Shown here: in pieces, positions 13,901 through 26,895 of the stretch
Position numbering within the stretch: the first letter of the stretch is position 1
Layout of the letters: each line of letters starts with the position of its first letter
DNA from: Varroa destructor
Taxonomy: Eukaryota > Arthropoda > Arachnida > Mesostigmata > Varroidae
Direction of reading: 5' to 3'
Assembly (NCBI RefSeq): GCF_002443255.2
Contig: NW_019211455.1
Coordinates: 28,346,239-28,410,238, forward strand
DNA: 64,000 bases
Notes under the pieces: generated by a model
Told to the model about the DNA's origin: nothing
Seen by the model: only the letters and a program-made list of their open reading frames with translations
Database searches by the model: none
Translations under genes and position numbers: made by a program

Positions 13901-15030
13901 TATGACAACGGTGATGCGAATTCACCAGCAGTAACGTCTATACATTGCTTCGATAGAATATATGCGGTGAAGCTATCGAGAGAGAATACTTATCGGGCAT
14001 TTCGGGTTCACAATTACAGAACCGGACTGTGCTGAAAATCGCAGCCAACCAAAAAGATGATGTATAAAGTTAGGCTACGACGTAAGTCTTTTTATTTTAG
14101 CAAGACAGGAAATTAGATAGAGTCTGCGGAATCACTCGCCTGTTCCAATGAACGGAACGAAGCTATGGAAAAGTAAGTGACGGACTTCAAAAAGGTCTGC
14201 GAGAAACGAACTGGTCTATGTGAGACAATGCTGTGGTCTTTTTAAATCTTCATTTCCTTTTGTCATGTTGCTCCTCGAATACGTCGTACATATAACGTTC
14301 ATAACAACATGTTTATAAAAACAGGATCCTCGGCTGCAATGGTTTAGTCGTCGTTAGACAGCTGTTTTCAATATTAAATTTACACTTCCATTCTGAGGAA
14401 GTCACATAATCTTGATTAGGGAAAATAAATGTATGATTTTTATCGGCGATGAAGCCGAAGCTATATCACAGCTAACTTTTTCAAGCAGCTTTCATTATAA
14501 ATGGTATATTTGATTAATAAAGGAAGCAACACCGAGAATTCTAATGATACGGTAGAATTTTGTGGATCAGTTATGCAAGACATATGTCATGTAATTTATG
14601 CCTATGTAACATGAATGGGGTACTTCATTTTTTCGAAGTGTTGGGTATTTTACAGGAACACTGGTCCTCATAAAGTTATGTCTTTTCCTACTATCTGTAC
14701 GTACCACCAGGTCACCAAGTTCAATGACTGAAGTATCTTCTCTGAGTTCTGGAACACCCGTTATATGATAATATTTGGAATAGAGATTTGGTTATGTGCA
14801 ATATATGAACGCAAGTCATATATTGCACGTATGCATGCAAGTGGACGCCACGTCAGATATTCAGAGTACTTAATCAGTAAGCTTGATGAAGTTTTGTAAA
14901 CATTCTACTAGAACTACTAGAAAGTGCTTCTAGTCAAAAGCAAAGTTGCCAGCTGCTGTCGAATAAACGCTATTGCACGTAACTTGGATATATTCTTTTT
15001 CATTCTGGAGTGGCGAGTTTAGAAGTTCAC
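13901..15030. other. AT-rich intergenic sequence with one strong hairpin
   Basis: No coding signal seen. The only structured element is the perfect 13-bp inverted repeat at 14796-14828, listed separately. Confidence 0.5.
14796..14828. repeat. Perfect 13-bp inverted repeat (hairpin)
   Basis: GTGCAATATATGA at 14796-14808 is followed, after a 7-base loop, by its exact reverse complement at 14816-14828. This is seen directly. Whether it is transcribed is unknown; there is no gene within several kilobases. Confidence 0.85.
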
Positions 15031-16700
15031 CATGTCCACACACCTTTTTGCCATACCGTCCCGGTGTGACCTCACTTGGTCACCCCTTCGTCACCTAATG
15101 GTGACAATACTCTTGGCCAGAACATTTACCAAGCGACTATTCAAAAAACACTTCCAGTGGTTTCTGTTGCATGCATTGTCCCCATGCCCGCCCAAAATAT
15201 ATCGCCCACCGAAGGTGCCGTCCTTCCATTGTATCTTTTCCCTTTTCTGCCTTAGATAAGGCGGAGAAGAAAGGCCTTTACTTGTTCTATTAAGCCTCAC
15301 CATTCTCCCATTTTCGAGTGGCAGGCGAGGTTGGGCCCATTCCAGCCCAGGTTCAGCCCTCGTTACTTTTGAGCACCGACGCTTCCACCGCGCTCTTCAC
15401 TGTCGTCGTTCTCCGCGTCTTTAGGAGCCGACCGAACTCTGACGGACCCGTTAAAACCGGCAAGCCAGGCAAACTTCGCCCCCCCAGTAGTCAGCTAGTT
15501 AGCTGGCTAGATGGAAACAATGGTGAACTTTATTCTTATTTCTGCTTCTTCTGTTCCTTTTTTTAGCCCTCCTCATTCCGTCTTAATTCGGTTCTCATTT
15601 CGTCCGTTTGTCGATCCATCCGCTTCGTCGTTATTGTTGCTGTTGTTGTTGTCGGTGTCATCGTCATTGGCGGTAACGAAAGCGAACTTCAGCTACACTT
15701 CATCATTATCATCAACAACAATAACAACACCAGCAGCAACAGCACCACCATCGTTACGGGCAGCAATAGTAGAGACAGTAACAGCATCGCGATGACTGGT
15801 GATAGCAGTTGCGAAGGGGAGCCTTTGGAAAACGACAGGAGGGCCCAGCCAGCAAAGACACCGCCGCCTCCGCCGTCATGCTATTCATTCTCGCTTGTAA
15901 AGTTGACCGCTTCGCCCGTTTTTGGCCTTCCTTTTCCGTTTTCCTCCTCATCCGTCGCTGCCGCTGCTCCAGTTGCAAAGAAGAGGAAGAAAAAACAGCA
16001 ACAGAGGAGAGTATTCTCTAGATGAAAGCTTGAGGGGTCGCCTGGCCTGTCGGTCTAGGACCTTGTTTCTCGTTTGCCAAGCCTCCCCCTTTGTCACTAG
16101 TCTAGTTCTGATACCTTCCCCTCTCTTTTTCCGGTGGAACTCCGCACTGCTTTTCTGGTTCCCCTTAGCGTTCTTTCCCGCCTCTGCCATCGCCACCAAC
16201 GCGGGATTCGAGAACCAGGACACAGCTTGTAACGGACCTATACAGACCCCTAAAGACTTTTCCAAAACAAATCCCTCCCTAGGGCTACCGCCCACACAAG
16301 TCCCTGTCGGCTCTCTGTCCTCTACGCGGCGATCCTTTTCGTTCGGGCCACGCCAACCTCATATAAAATAAAGTGAGTGCGTGAGTGATTGACTGTACGT
16401 GGTGGCATTGGTCGTTGCAACGATCCGGCCATCGCTAGATCTAGGGAGACAGATAGAGCGCGAGATGAGGGACAACCGATGCGAGGACGGGAACGCAGGG
16501 AAATCTAGGGTAAAACAAGATGGGGGCCTCATTTGCTTTTGTTTCAGTATTATTCTCAATGAGTTCCCCATTTTCAAAAGCGCACATACATTTGAAGCGC
16601 TGCCACCAAGGGCCTTCTAGGGCTGTCTTCGACCCGCCTGTCCCTTTCTCGACTGTGGGCAACCGGCGAACAGGGTCTTGCTATTCCTAACTTCTATGGT
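15031..16700. other. GC-rich island with triplet repeats, no recognised gene
   Basis: Contains pyrimidine-rich tracts and GTT/CAA/CAC/CAG-type triplet runs around 15635-15760. Open frames of 75-150 codons overlap on both strands; their translations are Ser-, Pro- and Phe-rich low-complexity sequence. No splice-phased model emerged. Confidence 0.4.
15637..15760. repeat. Triplet-rich simple-sequence tract
   Basis: TTG/CTG-type triplets near 15637-15670, then CAT/CAA/CAC/CAG-type triplets up to about 15760. Imperfect microsatellite seen directly. Confidence 0.7.
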
Positions 16701-18480
16701 TGATATGGTCCTTGTGATCCGCGCATGCTAAAAACAGGGATGAAGAGTACAGGAAGACTTAGCGCGAGGGACAGAAAGTGAGTGGGGGGAGGGTCTCTAG
16801 AGAAGGGCCTTTGTTTTGAGGAGGTCATCCGCCTGCAGCAACACAGAGGCTAGTTGGATTGCATAGACTCAGAGGGGTTTTGCCGGTCGGGGGAACGATC
16901 GCTGCTCTGGAAAAGTATAATGGAAACCTGACCTGGTGTTGCTGGGCTATTTGTCTGTGACCCCGTTAAAGATACGTATCAAGGGATGCAAACGGCCGAC
17001 ACCTGTGTACTATAAATATTTCTCAATACAAGTTACGACCTAATGCGGTACTGAATTCAACGTGTCTGTAATGAGATTATTGTGTAATAACATTTTTACC
17101 ATTGTTACATCAGTTAACTCAGTTGTAGACGAAGGCATATATCGGGATCCCGAAAGTGTGTCTGTGAACATACAACATAATACATCACTTGAGTTTTAAT
17201 TTCGTTTCATTGAGCGACTGTCAAATTCCTCATATAATGTTAATAACTAGAACATCTATAATATGTTACTAGTATTACAATGCATGAAATGATGTCAAGC
17301 TCTACATACAAATACGAGGAACAAGAAAATTGAAGAGAAAGTAGAAAGAAAAAAAAAAACGAAAAGGGTAAACAAAAACTTACGGTAACAATTTCAAGCA
17401 TGGTCCGATACGTGGATGAATAAAAAACACATACAGATTAGATCCAACCAGACGATTAAGCACCAAAAAGTAGCTCAGATAAACGGCTTCAAAATGAGCA
17501 TTGAGTAAAATATGAGGGACAAATGGACCTCTGAGGTCTTCTTTTCTGCAGTTCCATAACGATTAAACTTGTCGAGCGGCTATAACAAACGACTATAATT
17601 TTAACTAGATAGAAGTCATGGAATCAAGCGATGGAATACAACGATAATTTATTGTATTATAAAGCCAGATAGCAAACATCCCCTGGTAAATGTACCTTCT
17701 GCAAAAACTACCGTCAGCCACCCGAGAGAGAATCTGTTATATTTATTTAAGGTTTATTTTCTCTAAAACGGTTTACTGCTGAACTTTGAATGTTGTTAAT
17801 TTTTAGCTCCTGTCTTTCAATTTTTTCAGCGTCCTGTTACTTTAGGTTAGGCGCAGCTTCTCCTGGTTATAAAACATGTAGAATCGGATGTTAATCTCTT
17901 CAACCTAAAATTAAGTTTATTTGGTTGGCATATACGAAGGATATGAAAACTTTCGATAGAAAAATTTCGTAAACACATCGACATTGTCATTCAAACAAGC
18001 GCGCATTTGCGCCGTTGAACAACCAAGTCCAGATCGCTCAATTAAATCGTTCTTGAAAGTAGTGCCCATTTTTAAAGTGGCGATAGTTTAGCCGGCATGG
18101 AAATTTAGTCGACAATATCTCGCTGTTACCCTATTCCTAATTGTGCAGGAGCCGTTGGTTGTCTGGAGCCTACACATAGGCCAATGAGTGGTTGAAGGCG
18201 GGGGGCGAGCAGTAGATTGTATCTAGGGATAACGCAAGCCTGGGAATTGTAGTTCAAGAACTTTTTGAGATAAGCGGACCGAAAAGCGCGTGCTGTTAGC
18301 ACCAGCCGAGCTGCTCGTCAATCGCTTTAGTCTCTCTTTGTAAAATCGGCAGCGCCACGCCAGCTAAAGAACATACTAACATTTATAAATTCACATTTGT
18401 GCGCCTACACACAGACACACATATACTGAGATAGATTGATGCTCACACTGAGAAAAACATTTACTTTCCCAAAATACAAT
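16701..18480. other. AT-rich intergenic sequence, nothing seen
   Basis: No coding, RNA-gene or repeat signal that I can support. Confidence 0.5.
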
Positions 18481-18587
18481 ATCGCTATCGCAATCACGAC
18501 AATACCCCGGAGTAGCTAGTGGACCCGGTGCAGGGAAGCAGTTCGAGCAAATGCTCCGCAGCGACGTAGTGTCGCATTTATTTTTGT

Positions 18588-18866
18588 TTATTTCAACTGA
18601 CCGACCCCAATTCCAGCCCCGTGTGCCCTCCCGAAGAGTTCGTACGAGTGCCCGTAGCCTGCTGTATAGGGTCCATTGTAGCTGTGACCGTATAGCGATC
18701 TATCAGCTAATGCTGCCTCTGAATCTATGCGTGTGTACGCGTTGACTATTGCAATATTTCGGCCGCGACGCAGATGCTGCTTTTCCCGCTTGCCTCTTCC
18801 CTTTCGAGGATGAACTTTTACGCCTGATGCACGATAGTGGTCCGGCTGGCGCTGGACGCGAACCAT
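18588..18866 (-). CDS. Possible small basic protein with a Gly/Tyr/His-rich C terminus (unrecognised)
   Basis: A 92-codon frame begins at an ATG in a good start context (AACAATGG), with an in-frame stop only two codons upstream. The N-terminal half is basic (RKGRGKREKQ region). The C-terminal half carries a short imperfect repeat built on YGHSY and GYGHSYE, which recalls the Gly/Tyr/His-rich stretches of arthropod cuticle or structural proteins. No signal peptide precedes it, which argues against an exported cuticle protein. Two AATAAA-like signals lie directly after the stop. It sits in a GC-rich island where chance frames are common and other frames overlap it. I do not recognise the family; this is a weak candidate. 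Confidence 0.25.
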   Translation of the reverse strand: MVRVQRQPDHYRASGVKVHPRKGRGKREKQHLRRGRNIAIVNAYTRIDSEAALADRSLYGHSYNGPYTAGYGHSYELFGRAHGAGIGVGQLK

Positions 18867-19247
18867 TGTTCAAAAATGGAGGAGAATGAATTTGCCGCGG
18901 CCATCGACGCGGCCGGTCACAGTCGCCGCCTCGATGATCGCTCAATGCAAAGATGCTGTGGAATGCTTCCTCCTTAGCCATATACGCACCGGAACGCTGG
19001 CCATTGTCGCTCTCGGAGCAAAATTTCGAGACTTATCACAACGGGAACCGTCTAGCGCCTGGCTCTCGGAATCGCATCATCCCCGAAGTCAGCAGAAGCA
19101 GCAGTACGGTCGATATCTGTTATGTGCATAAAGATAAACGAAGAGGGAACAAAAACCTGAAGCAGAAAGGACAAGATGCTAACGAAACATTAGCAACGCG
19201 GCAGCACTAACAGCAACTGCGCCAGCGTTAGTCCAACGGGGGTATCC

Positions 19248-19269
19248 CACACACACACACACACACACA
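19248..19269. repeat. (CA)11 microsatellite
   Basis: Eleven uninterrupted CA units, seen directly. Confidence 0.95.
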
Positions 19270-19860
19270 AAAATAAATAAGTTACTTTTAGGGACAAGGC
19301 TAGGCCTCGAGGGGGCTTAAGGCGACCACCGCTGTTAGGGAGAGACTCGAGTGTGGGAGGCGAAATTGTGGAAAATGAGGCTCACGAGACTATGTCTACT
19401 GCGAATGTTGTTGAAGCTGCTACCACCGGCGGCCGTAGCCGTTGCTTGTTCGGCCCAGCTAAGTTCTGCCGGATTCAGGCAAACAGTGGATGCGAAATAG
19501 CCTCTGTAACTGTTTCTCCGACTGCGTATGGGTAGTGACAACGCGGCTATTGTTGCTTGTCAGAGATGTGACTCACCGATGTTGCCATAACTGACTGGAC
19601 ACAACAGTGTTTCTAGCCCCTCGTCCACCAAATGGACGTATAGAGCAGCCAATACAGACATGGGGCAGGTGGACAGGAGCGCAGTCAGTCAGTTTCGGGA
19701 AAATGCGCTCTTTCGTTTGACCACGTTGTAACAGGTCACCAACACTCATTCTTCGTTGCTCCAATTGACACTCATCGTCGTCTATCTTCCCGATATGACC
19801 TTGGATATCTGCGAGTTGCGGAGGAGGAGCGGCTCACACTGATCCTATGGTATTCTTAAA

Positions 19861-22025
19861 ATGCCGCTAAATAAAGCTTACATTTGTGCTCAGCTTGTGA
19901 CGTCTTGTCCCAAAGGCCCGCACTACACACTGCAACTGATGTCCCTAACGTCATTGGCCTTAATTCGTCATACGTCCGTACACTCGAAACGTCGTTGAAA
20001 AATAGTTATTTCATACGGAAGTCCCCTAAGAAGTAGAGTTCCGGTTACGAGCAGTTACGCTGTTTCAAGCAACGCGTAATCGCTCGAAGCTCCGTTGCAA
20101 ACACAACGGATTGGTCTATCAATAATAGGTAGATTTATTAGAATGCTGTACTTCGCGAAGTATCTGATTCGTTGTAGACAAGCACACGGAATTTGATCAG
20201 CTTAAATTCCCTAAGTGCTCCCAATAGCTATACTTCAATACGACCATTGGCAAGAGGCGATGGGTTCGTCAATGCGTGATGGGTAGGGCATTTTTCGTAG
20301 ATCTCGTACCTTTTGAAAAAATATAGCAGTGCAGGATTTTTGCAACGGCCTGAAAACGCGTGGCTCAGATCGTCAATGATGGAAAAACACTCCGAGTATT
20401 GACATTAAGCAATACATAGTAACATCAAAAGAATACGTACTAGTCTAAAACACCACGTGGCGTCAACAATTTTGTCTTTGGACGTTTAAAATTATCCATA
20501 TGGCTTACGATCGCAGAGAAAAAGCCCGAGGCCAACTATTTGTCACACTGGCGTACTAACAGTGACTAACAGATGTCCAGTCAACGACTCTATTCAGGAA
20601 GGAACGTAAATGCAAAATTATAATTAAATTAGCGAAATATGGCGCGTGTGCTGCATCTTTATCACTACTGCTGTTGTTACCAAGGTTACATTTATTGCCG
20701 TCCTCACAGCACGTGAAGTACATCCGTTTTCGAGTTGGCCTTAACGAAGTGATATGTATCCACTATCAGGAGCAAACATTTCTGTGCCAATAGGGTATTT
20801 GACATTTCGGCTAAAAGCCGCATATGGAAACAAGTCTCTGATGAAGAAAAATCAAGAACAGTTCGCCGATCGTTCGGTTTCTATGGGGCCATCGGCGATT
20901 GTTTTTTGTGATTAAACACATTCCATTATAAACATCAACATTAGAAATGAAATGACGAAAAAACCAAGGTGCTCCCTGGTACAGCCTGAAATTTGCACAC
21001 AGTAAGTAATGGACGCTCGTTTCTTTCTATAAACTCATCAAATATCTTGTAGCAGTGCTAAAGCAGACGAAAAATTAAAAAAATTAGCACTTCTCTAGAG
21101 ATATTCATGCCACTGGAAACACACTACTTTTTTTAACAATCATTTACCGCACTGATACGGTTATATCAATTACAACGTTATGCTCTTAATTCTGTGGGGT
21201 TTTAATATCTACGTTCCCACCGAATCTGGACAATTTCATTATGCAGATAGAGAAATTTAGTCACAATTGAGAAACTTTACCTCTTATCGTCGGCTGCTAC
21301 GACGCCTACTCAGTACGCATCAACCTAGTTAGATGAAGCTTTATCGTGCACTCACGCATCCTGAAGATATAAGTTACTTGTACCGATTCCAAAAGTGAGA
21401 CCAAAGTTTCGGAAAAAACTAGAGTGAATACTGCTATTTGAGGTTTTTCCGTAAAAATTTCGTATTTTTACACTTCTCTTTTGACCCGACGAAGTCAGAA
21501 CGACTTTCGAAGGCGTAGTTCATGTATTGCTTAGAAAACTACACAGCGTTCAGAAGATTACATCGCGCTTGCTGGCGTGCTAAGTTCTAGCTTGTTGCAG
21601 TATCGCTGCCGTTTCTCCGTTCGTTTTAGCTAGGTAAGCATTAAGCACCTGTCTATATAGTGGCGTTGTCAGCGTGTTGTGAAAAGCTATGTCCAGTAGT
21701 AAACTGACTGCTCCGCTAGGGATCAAGGCGCTTGTGGAAAAGGAAAGGCTCTTAAGAACTCCTACGAGTGCGGCCATCACTTCAACTTCGAGTTATCGGA
21801 ACATCAGTGAAAAGTAAAAGATGAAACGGCCATTAGTGCTATGGGCCCTTACTTTTTGCATTTCTATTTGTCGGTCGCTACCGCCTGTAGAGGCATCGTG
21901 GTCACCAGTGTTGTCTAACTGAATAACCTGCACTGCACCGCAGTGCTGAACTATGCTATGAAGTGCTATTTTTTTTTTGTACATCCAAATAGCTACGACT
22001 ACGACTACAACTATGGCTAGTCTTC
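19861..22025. other. AT-rich intergenic sequence
   Basis: No coding signal. It contains the 14-bp perfect palindrome TACTTCGCGAAGTA at 20149-20162. Confidence 0.5.
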
Positions 22026-23400
22026 ATAAATGGCTGAGCCATTCCTTCTGCAGCTAGCCACTTGCGGCGCCCTCCTAGAGGTTGGCAAGTCTCTGCTGCG
22101 ATTCCCTCATCGCTCTCCTCCTCGTCTCCCGTACCCGGAGAACACTACTTATCCAGGAAGCACTCTTTTGCTGTTCGTGCGTTTGGCAACGGTGGTGGTG
22201 GTGGTGGTGGTGATAGTCCCGTTTTTCGCCCTTCGCGCTAATGAAGGCATCGCAACGGCCGCCTGCAACGGAAGGGAAGCTGCTGCTATCGTTACCTCTG
22301 CAATCGCCGTACTATTACGACAAGAGACTGCATGCTGTTCCAGCCAAAATGAATGGCCGACTATGGCGGCAAAGGCGAAGAAGGAAGGATAGAAGTAGCA
22401 GCCCAGAGAAAAAAAAAAGTTGTAATTAAAAAATATCTCCATATTTGCATTAAGAAGTGGGACAGCGGCAGCGGCAGCAGCAGAAGCACGGCTCGACGCG
22501 GGGCTATGGATCGAAGGGAGAGGCGCCTATATAACGAGACGAGGGGAGGCAAGACGCTTGCAAAGAGCTAGAGGGACCTGAGCGAATGGAAGAAGCCGAT
22601 CTGCTCCGCCGGGGCCCACCGGCGTGAGGCATGAATATGGCTATAGGCTGTACCGGAAGGGCACAGGCTATTAGGAGGGGATTACAACGAAGTGAAACGC
22701 GAAACGGAAAAGGGCAGGGGCTCAACGGCGGCAGAAAAGGCAACTACGGGAAAATGTCGAAGTGGGGCTGAACTGTGGGGCGGACTTGGATCCAAAACTG
22801 GCGGATCGCAGTAGCGCCGAAGAGTGCAGGGATGTAGTTTGGAAATAGGACAGGAACAGGTTGGTGTTGGTGAGACTACAGGGAAAGGCCGCAATGTATG
22901 GAGAGGGCCCACAATGAGTGGACGAGGAACATCATATGACCAAACCAAGCACAGCGAGTAATGCCTGGTGAGCACTGCGTGCTTGATTTTTTCCGATAGG
23001 AGCAATGAAGGAAGCGGAGTGTTGAGGTGAGCTAGGTGTGTATGCACCTCTGTCCAATACCGAACGAAAATGGACACGGTCTCGAGGGCAAGTTGAGGAA
23101 TTGGAATCGGTCGAGAACGATGGCGACGAAGAGCAGGAGGCGGACGTGACACTTCGTTTGAAGAAGCGAAAGCGAACAGAAGGACAGCGGGGCAACTAGG
23201 AGAAAGGAAGAAGTACGTGCGGCAGACGCAAAATAGTACCTGCGACGACGCCGACGATGAGATTGATACAGAGGATGAAAAAAGGAAGTTGCGGTAGGAA
23301 CTAACCAGTATGATGAACCGTCGCACGGGCCAACGGACGTGGTTCAGGCAGACTATGTTAAACAACTACGTCGCTTTAAAGCTACTCTGGTGCCGAAGGA
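22026..23400. other. GC-rich island with long but unconvincing open frames
   Basis: The longest frame of the left half (227 codons, minus, 22682-23365) lies here. Its translation is rich in Ser, Pro, Val and Arg, without domain, repeat or splice support. The plus strand of the same stretch is purine-rich (GGA/GAA), which depletes stops on the complement. A GGT repeat occupies 22191-22212. Confidence 0.4.
22191..22212. repeat. (GGT)n microsatellite
   Basis: Seven uninterrupted GGT units, seen directly. Confidence 0.9.
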
Positions 23401-26140
23401 CAATAGCTACACAACTAAGTTTATCTGACAGGACAGCTAGATTGCAAAGGCTGGCGAAACTACTTAGTGCACTAGAGCCTAATAGTTAGGCTTAGTACAA
23501 AAAAAGGATGGCAAATAATACAAAAAGAGGAAAAAAGACAACTTTTGTTTATTGAGTCTGGGAGTGTAGTGAGACGCTGAGTGTGAAAATGATAACTTAC
23601 GCTATAAAATGTGTTTCCAGTGACACAGCTACACTACAACAACTATAAAGCGATTGGCTATTTCAACTGAAGAATAGCGAAGAAACGCTATAGACACTTA
23701 TTGGCTAGCGTTTTATAATAAGAAAATCTTTAGATAAATACCATCTTATACCATATTACTTAATTCTCCTTATAATTGACTTGTCTCGCTTAATAATGAT
23801 ACATATCTTATCGTTATTATCATTCAACTATAATAATATAACAACGACGTACAATAGGCGAGATTTTCATTGATGGTCTTGATGTTGAACGCACAGACCG
23901 TCGCTCATGCCTTCATAAAGTTTGAATGTTTCTAGTGAAGGTCTCGCCGTTTTTTGCTAAGTACTATATAATTCGCAATAAAAATAACCCAGTTCTTAGC
24001 TGAGTGACGATGGCGAGGTCTTAACATTATTTCCGATCAATACTGTTTCAAGGTTGCTAGATTTGTCCACCAGCTGTAATATTTAAGGCGAGCTATCCTG
24101 TTTGATACTTTCAGTACGTAAATTATTAATGGCATTGATTGAAATTGTGTTGCGCTTTTTTTTAGGTCAGATTGGCCGAAGAGTTTCATAGACTTTCGAC
24201 GAGTTCGAGTTCTTGAAGAAGCAAAAAACATTATACCTACGCATTGATTTATATCTACAGAACGGATACTGCCTGTTTAGCTTCACAGAAGGTTGCGTTC
24301 GTTTAATAGATGGGAATCGATACTATTCGGCGTACCTGCTAGAAGTAGTATTGGTGATGGTCATAGATCTACATCAGGCTTCCGTAGAAAAGCACTGTCG
24401 TCTGGATAGGTAATATAACAATAAGCCATTAGAAACAGTTATGAGAATAATATGATGCCTTATCGATCCATTCGATATATCCTATGTAAACAGATAAACA
24501 GTGAATAAAGGGTACCAACCAAGAGAGGCGGGCAATTGACGGCTCAGCGAGCGTAATCAACATGGACACAGCAGTTATTCGAAAGACTTTGCAACTGGTT
24601 CTGGTTCAACTAGGGCAATAAGTTAATGCACACATGCAAACCGTACCAACAACAATTACGGCAGCACTATGCGTTCGTAAACTATCGTCAAAATGCAATG
24701 TCCTAGTTAGTATTGAAGAAGGTTAATCAACTTCTAAGGGACCGAATCACAATTTAAACACACAGTTTAAACAAGCTTAAGTGGCCCTAAGTCAATTTGG
24801 CCCAAATGCTAAGTAAACACAATTCAATCTTGCTTTTTGTCTTTATTTTCACAGATTGTGTACTAGCTTTGTGACGTTCATGGGACTTGAAGCAGCGATT
24901 TAAAACACCATACAATTAGGAGGAGCTAATAGATAAAGAGGAAAGAAAGCTTTGGTAGCAATATTTCACTGTTTGTAATTAGCGTTTATTATACTGATCT
25001 GGCTCATAAAAAATGAATCGTTTAAAAATTCACTTACATAACTTAACCTTAATTGATTGTCATAGATTTTTTTTAATCAATCCCCTTAGGAACCTTCGTG
25101 TAGGAGGAACCTTGGTGATTAACAGATATTCTATAATTTAGAAGATCCTATGTTGATCCTGTAAATATTTATTATTTTAATAAACTGAACCAATTTGTGT
25201 GGTTCATGTGAATGCACTTTCAGATCCGAAATTCTGTGCCGAACATTTTGGCTAATTGCCTAGTTGCTAAAAGTAGATAGTTATTTTTAAACAAAGATGC
25301 TTGCAATTTGTTGCATAAAACCAATGGTTTATGTAGGGAGCGTTATAATATAACTATGAATGTTGCTAACTTTCAACTACCGCGAGCAAACAGCGTAAAA
25401 AGCTCTTGGGCTAGCTAACAAAGATATTATAAATGTCTATAAAATTCTTTGAAAATCGCCGTATTCAATAGACAAAGATCAAAATAGGTGACTATCGCCC
25501 GGTGGAGATATACTGATGAACGTGTCGTTCCAAAACTGATACAGGTGGCGCCCCCTTGTGAGGATAGAGAAAAACGCCCTGCTCAATAGCTTGCTCGAGC
25601 TGAGTGCCCGGAGCCGCTTGCTATGCTAGTTGCTCACATACAAAATATTTATGTAAATAATGCCCATATATACAGCACTAAGTACACGATATACGTATGC
25701 ATGGTATTAAATAAAAAATAGTAAACAAATACGATCGGGAAAGCTGGTTGAAAAGCAGACATTTTTTTCGACATGAAGTTGCTCTTTAAAGATCTGAAGA
25801 ATGAATTTTGGATTAAATGACAATCACATATAGCCTCAGATTTTGGCTACATCGTGAACCTCTGTTAGTTTATTTTTGAAAAAGTCAATAGTAATTTACA
25901 CATCTAATGCTGTAACGTTAAATCGTTAATCTGTGTCTGGAGACACATGCGAGAGCAATGGCGTGTTGCTATGTAGGACCATGTTGCTCGTACATGGTTT
26001 GTGTTAAAAATAATCCTTAATACCGTTTAGAGTATAACAGAGGTAAAAAAAGTGACCACTGGTCAATGTTTATAATTGTCTGCCAAAAGGGTTGAGCTTT
26101 ATGGGTGACAAGCGCTAGCTGGTTGTCGTCGCAGTAACTA
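23401..26140. other. AT-rich intergenic sequence
   Basis: No gene seen. A sequence resembling the CTCF core (AGGTGGCGCCCCCTTGTG) lies at 25543-25560, in a small GC-rich patch at 25540-25625. Confidence 0.5.
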
Positions 26141-26144
26141 GCTA

Positions 26145-26330
26145 ATGTTCAAAAGATGCGAACACAAACTCCGAGCCATCGAACCAAGTCGGCTAGATGG
26201 CTCGAAGTCTGTGGCCAACTTCCAAATCGTCCTTGAAAGGGTTATATTATATTATCGTCTTCGCGACGAAATGATCCACAGTTCACTTAGCCTACCATCT
26301 AGTTCCATTGAGCTATCAAACAGCCAATAA
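26145..26330 (+). CDS. Possible small protein or terminal exon (unrecognised)
   Basis: A 61-codon frame starting at an ATG is clearly GC-richer than its flanks. Its translation is charged and helical in look (FQIVLERVILYYRLRDEM region), without a signal peptide or membrane span. The stop is fused to a double poly(A) signal (AATAAATAAA at about 26326-26336). A possible acceptor lies shortly upstream (GTCGTCGCAG, about 26126-26135), but stops lie between it and the ATG. I do not recognise the product. It could be a small gene, a 3' terminal exon or chance. Confidence 0.25.
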   Translation: MFKRCEHKLRAIEPSRLDGSKSVANFQIVLERVILYYRLRDEMIHSSLSLPSSSIELSNSQ

Positions 26331-26895
26331 ATAAATATTGCAACAGCTTTTTTTTCAGAATATCTGTTTTCAATTTACTATTAGGTAAACGGCTGTTAAG
26401 CTATAGCTAGCTCACCCAGACCGTCGCAAAGTCGGATCGAGTTGGTCTGCACGTTGATGCCAACGTTATTTTTCCCTATTTACCTACCATTCGGCCATAT
26501 ATTTAGCTGTGCAGTCAATGTTAGCTAAGTTACATGTTTGAAGTAATGTTTCGACTTTAATTTAGTTCGTATATTTTTTTTACAAACCAACCAACGTATA
26601 TTTAAAGGATGTCGTGAGAATCAGCTGAGACACCCGAAACTGGATAATTGAGGAAAGCGTTCTAGCCGCTTGCCAATTTTTGTGCTCTATAATCAGTACA
26701 GTTTCTTCTCTGTTCTATTTTACGTCATAAATTATTCCAATATGTAAAATTAAATTATCTTTTCTTAGATATTAGACCTGATTTGATATTTTCGCCGTTA
26801 CGATCTACGATACGAGTAATGCTGAGCTGCCGCTCGCGTCACAACGCAATTCAGTTTTTTTTTTTGTTTTTGCCCGCCGCAGTTTATTCGTCTGT
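26331..26895. other. Intergenic, nothing seen
   Basis: AT-rich, with poly-T runs near 26570-26580 and 26856-26870. No gene signal. Confidence 0.5.

Larger units (their letters stand above)
18481..19860. other. GC-rich island
   Basis: GC-richer sequence with overlapping short frames on both strands. Apart from the weak minus-strand small-protein candidate at 18588-18866 and a CA microsatellite, no gene is supported. Confidence 0.4.

Noticed and set aside
15922..16371. 149-codon plus-strand frame
   Set aside because: Phe/Ser/Pro-rich translation of pyrimidine-rich DNA, with a minus-strand frame of similar length on top.
17830..17850. TTTAGGTTAGG, telomere-like
   Set aside because: One and a half units only; not an array.
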